A model generated the notes under the pieces. The model saw only the letters and a program-made list of their open reading frames with translations, was not told the DNA's origin and made no database searches. The position numbers and the translations under genes were made by a program. DNA of 64,000 bases from Streptomyces sp. NBC_01296 (GTDB lineage: Bacteria > Actinomycetota > Actinomycetes > Streptomycetales > Streptomycetaceae): positions 7,936,001-8,000,000 of the forward strand of contig NZ_CP130720.1 in the NCBI RefSeq assembly GCF_035984415.1, written 5' to 3'. This document shows positions 24,415 to 31,533 of this stretch, in pieces; within the stretch, counting starts at the first letter, position 1; each line of letters starts with the position of its first letter.

Positions 24415-25844
24415 GGCACGGGCCCGGGCCCGCAGGGCGCGCCGCTTGCGCCGTGCTCCTCGCCGTGCTGCTCACCGCAGGGTGCGACGCCGGCGGAGCC
24501 GCTGGACCCGGCGGCGGGCAGAGCGGTGCCACGCCCGCCGCCGACCAGCCGGGCGACATCGTGCTGGCCAGCGGCCGCGACGTGACCGGCAAGGGCGGCA
24601 TCCGCCAGCAGCTGATCGATGAGTGGAACCAGGAGCAGCAGGGCAAGGGCTCCGGCCACCGGGCCCGTCTGGTCGAGCTGCCCGGCTCGGCGGACCAGCA
24701 GCGCAGCCAGCTGCTCGGCGCACTGCAGTCCGGCAGCGCCGAGTACGACGTGGTCAACCTCGACGTGACCTGGGTGCCGGAGTTCGCCGCAGCGGGTCTC
24801 GTCCAGCAGCTCCCCGACAAGCTGGTCGACTCCGACGTCATCAAGTCCGTCGCCGCCACCGCCCGCTGGGGGGACAAGCTCTACGCGGTGCCCTTCAACA
24901 GTGACGTCGGGCTGCTGTTCTACCGCCTCGACTACCTGCAGAGCGCGGGCGTCACGGAGACCGACCTGAGCAAGGGCACCGGCGGCTGGCCCGTCGTCCA
25001 GCAGCTCATCCGCGCCCTCGACGCGGCGCGCAAGAAGCTGCCCGAGGCGTACGAGAAGGGCTGGACCTCGCAGCTCGACGCGTCGTACGAAGGGCTCACC
25101 GTCAACGGCATCGAGGCCTTCGCCTCCGCTTCCGGCTCCGACGGATTCACCCTCACCGACAAGGAGGGCCGCTACGCCGGTTCCGTGGACGACCTGAAGG
25201 CGGGCCTGGACGAGCTGCGCAACCGCACCGAGGCGGCCTATACCCTGCCCGACGCCGCCCAGTCCGACGAGGCGGACACGCTCACCGACTTCGCGGCCGG
25301 CCGGACCGGGTTCCTGCGCCACTGGCCGTACGCCTACCGCACGCTCCACCAGTCCCTGCCCGAGCAGAACCTCGGCGTGGCCCCGCTGCCCGGCCGGGCG
25401 GTGCTGGGCGGCCAGAACCTGGCCGTGGCCACGGGGTCGAAGCGGAGCAGCGCCGCCGCGCAGCTCGTCGAGTTCCTCACCGGCAAGGAGAACGAACGCT
25501 GCCTGCTCGACGCGGGGTTCGCCGCCACCAGGACCTCCGCGTACGTGGACGACAAACTGACCTGCAAGGCGGCGAAGCCACCGGGCCAGGCCACCGCAGC
25601 CCCGACGAGCGAGCGCACCGACCACATGCCGCGGGATGCGTACGGCCGCCCCAGGTACGCGCGCGGCACCCTGCTGCCGGCACTGGAGAACGCCGTCCAG
25701 CGGCCGCGCACCCCGCTCTACGGCGCCTTCAGCCAGACGTTCACCGCCCAACTGGCCCGGCTCCAGGGCGACAAGCCGCCCTCCGTTGCAGAGATCGCCA
25801 AAAAACTGCACGAAGAGCTGAAAAAGGCCCTGCCCCGGGGGTGA
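24411..25844 (+). CDS. Solute-binding lipoprotein, ABC-transporter type, part of caspase cluster
   Basis: A 477-residue extracytoplasmic binding protein. The lipobox VLLTAGC places the lipid Cys at residue 25; a Gly/Ala linker follows. The body is a family 1 (sugar-type) fold: YDVVNLDVTWVPEFAAAG, LYAVPFNSDVGLLFYRLDYL, FLRHWPYAYR and LGVAPLPGRAVLGGQNLAV. The C-terminal 100 residues (ERCLLDAGFAA to the end) cover the trailing helices. No permease or ATPase is adjacent. Its ATG overlaps the caspase-vWA stop (ATGA), so it is co-translated. It may deliver a ligand to the binding or vWA domain of that protein; inferred from order only. Confidence 0.88.
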   Translation: MRHGPGPAGRAACAVLLAVLLTAGCDAGGAAGPGGGQSGATPAADQPGDIVLASGRDVTGKGGIRQQLIDEWNQEQQGKGSGHRARLVELPGSADQQRSQLLGALQSGSAEYDVVNLDVTWVPEFAAAGLVQQLPDKLVDSDVIKSVAATARWGDKLYAVPFNSDVGLLFYRLDYLQSAGVTETDLSKGTGGWPVVQQLIRALDAARKKLPEAYEKGWTSQLDASYEGLTVNGIEAFASASGSDGFTLTDKEGRYAGSVDDLKAGLDELRNRTEAAYTLPDAAQSDEADTLTDFAAGRTGFLRHWPYAYRTLHQSLPEQNLGVAPLPGRAVLGGQNLAVATGSKRSSAAAQLVEFLTGKENERCLLDAGFAATRTSAYVDDKLTCKAAKPPGQATAAPTSERTDHMPRDAYGRPRYARGTLLPALENAVQRPRTPLYGAFSQTFTAQLARLQGDKPPSVAEIAKKLHEELKKALPRG

Positions 25845-25854
25845 CCCCGTGCGG

Positions 25855-26814
25855 TCAGCGTGCGCGGTCCGGACGGGCGCTGCGGAAGGTGCGTCGGTAG
25901 GTGTCCGGGGGGACGCCGACCGTGCGGTTGAAGTGGCGCCGCAGGGTGGCGTCCGTACCCATGCCCGTGGCTGTGGCGATCGCGCCGATGGTGTCGTCGG
26001 TGGTTTCGAGGAGTCCCTGGGCGCGGTGGATGCGTTGCGTCAGCAGCCAGCGCAGGGGAGTGGTGCCGGTGACGTCCGTGAAGACCCGGGCCAGGTGGCG
26101 TGAGCTCATGTTCGCCCGGCGCGCCAGGTCCTCCACGGTGAGCGGCTGGTCGAGGCGCTCCATCGCCCACCCCAGCAGTGCGCCGAGGGGGTGGTCGCGC
26201 CGTTCGGGCAGCGGGGTGGCGACGAACTGGGCCTGGCCCCCCTCGCGATGGGGAGGGACGACGAGGCGGCGCGCGACCTCGTTGGCTACGGCCGAGCCGT
26301 GGTCGAGGCGGACCAGGTGCAGGCACAGGTCCATCGCGGCGGCCTTGCCGGCCGAGGTGAGCACGCTGCCGTCGTCCACGTAGAGCACGTCCGGATCCAC
26401 CTCCACCCGGGGGTACTTGGCGGCCAGCGCGGCGGCGTGCAGCCAGTGCGTGGTGGCCCGGCGCCCGTCCAGCAGCCCCGCCGCCGCCAGGACGAACGCG
26501 CCCGTGCACAGGGAGGCCACCCGGGCACCCGCCTCGTGTGCCGCGCGTACGGCGGCGACCAGTTCGGCGGGCGGGTCCGCGTCCAGATCGGCGCACGCCG
26601 GGACGATCACGGTGTCGGCATGCACGAGCCGGTCGAGTCCCGCGTCGGGCTCGAGCCGGAAGCGGTCGCCGACCGGAACGGTGCCCGGGGCGCACACGGT
26701 GAACTCGTACCAGGGATCGACGAGATCCGACCGGTCGACGCCGAACACATCGCAGGCGGCGGCGAGTTCGAAGTGCGGTACCCCGGGCGTGACGGCCAGC
26801 GCGACAAGGCTCAT
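25855..26814 (-). CDS. AraC-family regulator with N-terminal DJ-1/PfpI domain (FtrA-like)
   Basis: A 319-residue regulator. Residues 1-190 form a class I glutamine-amidotransferase-like (DJ-1/PfpI) domain: SLVALAVTPGVPHFELA, CDVFGVD, VASLCTGAFVLAAAGLL (the Cys elbow), TTHW. Residues about 215-319 hold two AraC HTH motifs: VEDLARRANMSSRHLARVF and GAIATATGMGTDATLRRHF. FtrA- and CdhR-type regulators activate nearby catabolic or detoxification genes. Convergent with the binding lipoprotein (10 nt apart) and divergent from the reductase at 26943, its likely target. No clear ribosome site at ATG 26814. Confidence 0.92.
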   Translation of the reverse strand: MSLVALAVTPGVPHFELAAACDVFGVDRSDLVDPWYEFTVCAPGTVPVGDRFRLEPDAGLDRLVHADTVIVPACADLDADPPAELVAAVRAAHEAGARVASLCTGAFVLAAAGLLDGRRATTHWLHAAALAAKYPRVEVDPDVLYVDDGSVLTSAGKAAAMDLCLHLVRLDHGSAVANEVARRLVVPPHREGGQAQFVATPLPERRDHPLGALLGWAMERLDQPLTVEDLARRANMSSRHLARVFTDVTGTTPLRWLLTQRIHRAQGLLETTDDTIGAIATATGMGTDATLRRHFNRTVGVPPDTYRRTFRSARPDRAR

Positions 26815-26942
26815 GTCCGAAAGTGTACGGGGTGTGGCGTTGCTGCCACTGCCGGCCGCAGGCCGCGGGCGGCACGATGGAATCCGGTGATCAAAACGCG
26901 TACGAGCACGAGCAGCGCGAGCGCACGAGACGGGGGAACCTC

Positions 26943-27989
26943 ATGGGAACGAGTCGAGCGGCGGCGGTAACGGTGTTCGGCGCCTACGGGCACACCGGAC
27001 GCTTCGTCGTGTCCGAACTGCTGGAGCGGGGGCTGACCCCGGTCCTGTCCGGCCGCGACCCGGACAAGCTCCGGGCCTTGGCCGACGACTTTCCCGGACT
27101 CGACGTCCGGCCGGCCTCGGCCGAGGATCCGGCCTCGCTCGACCGTGCACTGGACGGCGCGGCAGCCGTGATCAACTGCGCCGGTCCCTTCGCCGTGACG
27201 GCCGCACCGCTCATCGAGGCGGCGCTGCGCGCACGGATCGCCTACCTGGACGTCGCGGGAGAGGTGGAGGCCGTCGCCGATACGTTCGCGCACTTCGCGG
27301 ACCGGGCCCGCGACACCGGCATCGTGGTCGTTCCCGCGATGGCGTTCTACGGGGGCCTCGGCGACCTGCTCGCCACCGCCGCGCTGGGCGACGCCCCGGC
27401 GGCCGACGAGGTGCACCTCGCGTTCGCCCTGAGCAGCTGGCAGCCCACGGCCGGGACGCGCGGCTCCGGACAGGTCTCGCGGAGCCGGCGCGAGGGCCGG
27501 CGGCTCGTCTACGCGAAGGGCCGCTTGGAGCTGCGGACCGACGAGGCGCCCACGGGCCGGTGGACGTTTCCCGCGCCGGTCGGGGACCGGCCCGTGGTCG
27601 GCGAGTTCACCACCACGGACAGTGTGACCATCGCCCATCACCTGTCCGCCCCGGACATCCGGACCTGCATGACGATCGAGGCCGTCAAGGACCTGCTGGC
27701 CCCGGACGCCGAGCCTCCGAAGCCGGTCGACGAGCGAGGGCGGTCGGCGCAGACCTTCCTCGTCGACGTCGTCGTCCGCGCGGGCGGCACCCGGCGCCGC
27801 GCGGTGGCCCGCGGACAGGACATCTATGCCGTCAGCGCGCCTCTCGTCGTGGAGGCGGTCAGCCGAATCCTCGCGGGGCAGGCCGGGACGGTCGGGGTGG
27901 TCGCGCCCGGCGAGATCTTCGACGCGCACGCGTTCCTGCGCTCACTGGCACCGCACCACCTCTCGTACGAGCTCGGCCAGGCCTACTGA
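26943..27989 (+). CDS. Saccharopine-dehydrogenase-like NAD(P)-binding protein
   Basis: A 348-residue Rossmann protein. Motifs TVFGAYGHTGRFVVSELL (GxxGxxG cofactor loop), GRDPDKLRALAD, AAVINCAGPFAVTAAPLIEAAL, and IAYLDVAGEVEA are those of the saccharopine dehydrogenase/trans-acting enoyl reductase group. The latter act with polyketide synthases, but none is here. Start 26943 has GGGGGAA just upstream; a longer frame to 26823 lacks a site. Divergent from the AraC-type regulator across 128 bp, so probably regulated by it. The substrate is unknown; likely an NADPH-dependent reductase or dehydrogenase. Confidence 0.85.
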   Translation: MGTSRAAAVTVFGAYGHTGRFVVSELLERGLTPVLSGRDPDKLRALADDFPGLDVRPASAEDPASLDRALDGAAAVINCAGPFAVTAAPLIEAALRARIAYLDVAGEVEAVADTFAHFADRARDTGIVVVPAMAFYGGLGDLLATAALGDAPAADEVHLAFALSSWQPTAGTRGSGQVSRSRREGRRLVYAKGRLELRTDEAPTGRWTFPAPVGDRPVVGEFTTTDSVTIAHHLSAPDIRTCMTIEAVKDLLAPDAEPPKPVDERGRSAQTFLVDVVVRAGGTRRRAVARGQDIYAVSAPLVVEAVSRILAGQAGTVGVVAPGEIFDAHAFLRSLAPHHLSYELGQAY

Positions 27990-28033
27990 CGGCTGATCAG
28001 CCGCCGCGACCGTGCGGCCCGCAAGGGATTGGA

Positions 28034-29428
28034 TCAAGGAACTCGGTCGTGCCATTGCCGATCGTGCAGCTGGTGGGCCTCGGTCAGGCCGTCGCGGAAG
28101 AACCGCTCGTAGTAGGCGGTCTCGACGTGGTGGGCCTGCAGCCAGACACCCGGGACGTGGATCGTGTCGCAGTGTGCGGGGAACCGCCCGTGGGTCTCGT
28201 AGATGTACGTGCAGATGTCGCGCGTGCAGGCGATGACATCGGCTGAGTAGTTGCTGGCCTCGCGCAGGTACTGGGCGCCGAACTCGCCCCGGTAGATGCG
28301 CTCGAACAAGCCCTCGTCGGCGTAGATGCCCCGCGGCCCGAACTTGTCCGCCACGACCGCGTCGACCGCGTCGTTCATGGTGGCGTAGTTCGGCGGGCAC
28401 ATCGCCTTGATCAGGTGCTCCCCGTTGTGCCGCAGCCCGACGGTGGTCGCCCGCAGCGTGGAGTAGCGCGGCAGCGGCACCTGCCAGCGCAGGAGGTCGG
28501 CCGGCCGCCACCGCGGCGTGGTCCAGTCGAAGCCGAGCATCGGACCGTACGTGGGGCGGAACTTCGGGTCGCCCAGCAGGATCGGCGGGGCGAGCGAGGC
28601 GTGGATCCAGGCCCCGAGCCCCATGGCGTCGGCGGTGAGCATGATGTTCTGCAGCAGCAGGTCGGCCTCGATCTGCGTGCGCATCGCCCAGATCGCTCCC
28701 AGCGGGAGCTTGATGTCCTTGTTCAGGAACCCCGACTTGACCCACTTGCCCACGCCGGCCGAACGGTAGAGGTTCCGGTCGTCGACGATGGCCGGCCGTG
28801 CGCCCTCGGGCTGCGTGAGCAGGTACATCATCCCGTTGATGTACTGCCGCGACAGGTCCACCACGGGGAACAGGACGGTGGTGCCCGGCAGGTTCGACAG
28901 GAACCGGTTGGAGTCGAGGTAGGCGGGGAAGTCGCGCTTCCCGTCCGGTACGTCGATGCGGTGGTCCAGCAGCTGCACCTTCGCCTCGGCGGCGCGTGAG
29001 CGCAGGGTCTCCGCGTCGAACGTCGCCTGCGAGCCGTCGGCGGGGGGAGGCAGCTTGCGCAGGAAGTAGGTGCCGGTGTCGTTGATCAGGAAGAAGTGGG
29101 TGCCCTGGGCGTTGTCGGGGCTGCCCGCGGTCCGTCCGGCCATGTTGAGGTTCGGCTTGGCCATGATCGGTTTGCCGTTGCGGGGATCGGCGAAGGGGCG
29201 GTCCGGCATGGTCAGGCCGGTGCACCCCGTCAGGGAGATGAGGACCGCTTCCTCGAGCTCCGTCAGCGGTGCGCGCGCCTCGGTGGAGGACCAGCTCATC
29301 GAGCCGGCTTCGACGGAGCTGCCGCGGCTGACCCGGTGGGTGCGGCGGCGCCAGATCGACGTGATCAGCGGGCGGTTCATGAGGGCGTGGAGCCCGGTGT
29401 GGCGGTCTGTGTTCTTCAGGTCTGTCAT
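28034..29428 (-). CDS. Nitroreductase-like flavoprotein
   Basis: A 464-residue protein. The pattern LTELEEAVLISLTGCTGLT and the late LLLQNIMLTADAMGLGAWIH are hallmarks of nitroreductase-fold FMN proteins, which usually measure 180-250 residues. Long extra segments surround these: an N-terminal Arg-rich stretch (WRRRTHRVSRGSS) and a 170-residue C-terminus (PNYATMNDAVDAVVADKFGPRGI onwards) with two cysteines and HCDTIHVPGVW. Second gene of the ThDP operon, 40 nt downstream. Substrate unknown; it could dehydrogenate or reduce the ThDP-enzyme product. The FMN-site assignment is a resemblance. Confidence 0.65.
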   Translation of the reverse strand: MTDLKNTDRHTGLHALMNRPLITSIWRRRTHRVSRGSSVEAGSMSWSSTEARAPLTELEEAVLISLTGCTGLTMPDRPFADPRNGKPIMAKPNLNMAGRTAGSPDNAQGTHFFLINDTGTYFLRKLPPPADGSQATFDAETLRSRAAEAKVQLLDHRIDVPDGKRDFPAYLDSNRFLSNLPGTTVLFPVVDLSRQYINGMMYLLTQPEGARPAIVDDRNLYRSAGVGKWVKSGFLNKDIKLPLGAIWAMRTQIEADLLLQNIMLTADAMGLGAWIHASLAPPILLGDPKFRPTYGPMLGFDWTTPRWRPADLLRWQVPLPRYSTLRATTVGLRHNGEHLIKAMCPPNYATMNDAVDAVVADKFGPRGIYADEGLFERIYRGEFGAQYLREASNYSADVIACTRDICTYIYETHGRFPAHCDTIHVPGVWLQAHHVETAYYERFFRDGLTEAHQLHDRQWHDRVP

Positions 29429-29468
29429 GCTCCTGTCCCTTCCCGGGGGCAGTCGAGCCGGCCGGCGG

Positions 29469-31175
29469 TCAGTCGCGCAGACGTGCTTCGAGGGTCTCGA
29501 CGAGACCGGCGATGACGCCGTCGGGTGAGGGGCTGTAGTGCGGGACGGCCCACCGCGTGATCGTGGCGTCGATGACGGTGGGCCGACCGGAGGTCAGCGC
29601 CGTACGGAACGCCTTCTCGAACTCCTCCAGCGTCTCGACGCGGTAGCCGTCGGCGCCGCACGCCTGCGCGTAGGCGGCGAAGTCCGGGTTCTGGAACTCG
29701 ACCAGCCCCGTCTCCCCGTAGGTGGTGAGCTGGAAGAGCTTGATCAGCTTGAACTCCCGGTCGTCGAAGATGACCCAGATGACGGGGATCTCGTTCTCGA
29801 CGGCGGTCATCAGCTCGAACCCGGACAGCGAGTAGCATCCGTCGCCACAGCCGACGACGACCGTCCGCTCGGGGTGTGCGACCTTCAGGCCGATGGCGCC
29901 GTTGACATGGCCGGCCATCGGCCCGAAGGAACCGGCCTTGCGGAAGTGCTGCCCCTCTTCGAGCTCCACGTAGTAGCCGAGCCAGGCCAGGTGGGCGCCC
30001 GCGTCGGCGAGCAGCACCGCTTGTGGGGGCAGCATCCGGCCGATCGCCTGGGCGAGCTCTCCGGGGTGGATGTGCCCCGTCAGGTGGGTGATGTGCCGGG
30101 CCTCGTAGTCCCGGCCGTCGACGTCGGCCCTCGGTACCTCGCCGACCTTCCTCTCCAGGGCCTCGACGAGCGCCGCCACCCCCAGGCGGGCGTCGGACAG
30201 CAGTGCGTGGTCGGGTCGGTAGGCCTTGTGGAACTCGGCCTCGGAGATGTTCACATGGATGAGCACCTTGTTCTCGAAGAGGTCTTCGCGGTAGTTGAAC
30301 GTGGCGTGCTGGTTGAGGGAGTTGCCGATGCACAGCACGACGTCCGCCTCCCGGAAGGCCTTCCACGCACTCGAGTGGCCGCTGTCGGCGAAGACCCCCA
30401 CCGAGAGCGGGTGCCCCTCGGACACGATGCCCTTGCCGTCCAGCGTGGTCAGCAGCGGAATCTGGAACCGCTCGATCAACCGCTTGACCTCCGCTCCCGC
30501 TCCGCTGCGGACGGCGCCGAAACCGACGAGCGCCACGATCCGCTTCCGCCCGGTGAGGGCGTCCGCGAGCACCGAGGCGATCTCCTCCACGCGCGCCGGA
30601 TCGGGCACGACCGGCTTGACGTCGAGCCGGACGTGCCGGAAGTCCGTGACCTCGACGCCGTGCTCGGTGAGGTTCTCGGGTACGGCGATGTGTACCGGCC
30701 CCGGTCGCCCCTCGAACGCGGTGTTGACCGCTTCCTCGAGGACGTCGCACGTGTCGGCGGCATCCGTGAGCAGGAAGGACTTCTTCGTCGTGGCCGCGAA
30801 CATGGCCCGCGAGTCGGGAGTGCGGTTCAGGCCCGAGGTCTCGTTGAGCGAACCCCACCCCTGCCATTTCATCGACGCGTATCCCGAGACGGCGAGGACC
30901 GGGTAGGAGTCGGACATCGCCACGGCCAGCCCGGAGAACAGGTTGAACGCACCGGGCCCGGCCGTCGCGAAACAGAAGCCCAGCCGGTTCGTGTACATCG
31001 CGTAACCGCAGGCCATGAAGGACGCGGCCTGCTCGTGCCGCGTGATGACCGGCCGGATCTGCCGGGAATGCTTCAGCGCCAGCATCAGGCCGGCGGCGTT
31101 CTCGCCGGCACCGCCGAATGCGGCCTGGACCCCGATGCCTTCCAGCCCCTTGACGATGGCCTCGTAGACTCTCAT
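29469..31175 (-). CDS. ThDP-dependent enzyme of the acetolactate synthase/HACL superfamily
   Basis: A 568-residue protein with the three-domain layout of ThDP enzymes: PYR domain (about 1-170) with the activating Glu48 in TRHEQAASFMACGYA; a middle Rossmann domain (190-320); PP domain (360-540) with GCGDGCYSLSGF at 443-454. The Mg-ThDP motif GDG-x24-NN of acetolactate synthase is changed to GDG-x24-DD (D471, D472 in IFDDREF). Family members cleave or form C-C bonds of 2-oxo or 2-hydroxyacyl substrates. No FAD or small subunit gene is seen. Start 31175 has GAGGGAG. Divergent from the heme fusion, so a shared pathway with it is likely. Confidence 0.85.
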   Translation of the reverse strand: MRVYEAIVKGLEGIGVQAAFGGAGENAAGLMLALKHSRQIRPVITRHEQAASFMACGYAMYTNRLGFCFATAGPGAFNLFSGLAVAMSDSYPVLAVSGYASMKWQGWGSLNETSGLNRTPDSRAMFAATTKKSFLLTDAADTCDVLEEAVNTAFEGRPGPVHIAVPENLTEHGVEVTDFRHVRLDVKPVVPDPARVEEIASVLADALTGRKRIVALVGFGAVRSGAGAEVKRLIERFQIPLLTTLDGKGIVSEGHPLSVGVFADSGHSSAWKAFREADVVLCIGNSLNQHATFNYREDLFENKVLIHVNISEAEFHKAYRPDHALLSDARLGVAALVEALERKVGEVPRADVDGRDYEARHITHLTGHIHPGELAQAIGRMLPPQAVLLADAGAHLAWLGYYVELEEGQHFRKAGSFGPMAGHVNGAIGLKVAHPERTVVVGCGDGCYSLSGFELMTAVENEIPVIWVIFDDREFKLIKLFQLTTYGETGLVEFQNPDFAAYAQACGADGYRVETLEEFEKAFRTALTSGRPTVIDATITRWAVPHYSPSPDGVIAGLVETLEARLRD

Positions 31176-31533
31176 CGGCACTCCCTCATCCGTGCCCTGC
31201 CGCACCGGGCGAGGACGACGATCCGATGCCGTGCTGCGCCGTCATCCTGCGTATCAGTCTCCCCGCACGGACCCGGTCGGGCTGATCGCACGGGTCCATT
31301 CGGGTGAAGAGGCTCCTGCGCGGGAACGCAGCGCGACAGGCGCGTCGCGACGACCTCCGATGTACCCGTCTGCATTGCTCCGCGCGACGTAGCCCCACGG
31401 GTGGGTCAAAGTTGCTGCGTGTGACGAAGATGCCCGCAGCCACCGTCACGGGCAGCCGTTCAACGTCGCCTCGTCATCGTTGGCACCATCGCGTCCGGAC
31501 GACGAGGGGTGGCGCCTTCGCGAAGGGGCACAG
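31176..31533. other. Divergent intergenic region, ThDP operon / heme fusion
   Basis: 358 bp without a gene. It must hold both promoters. A dyad GGACCCG (31269-31275) / CGGGTCC (31291-31297) with a 15-nt spacer lies near the middle and could be a control site. I see no terminator or RNA structure. Confidence 0.4.

Noticed and set aside
27990..28003. Palindrome CGGCTGATCAGCCG between convergent genes
   Set aside because: Too short and without a loop to be called a terminator with confidence.
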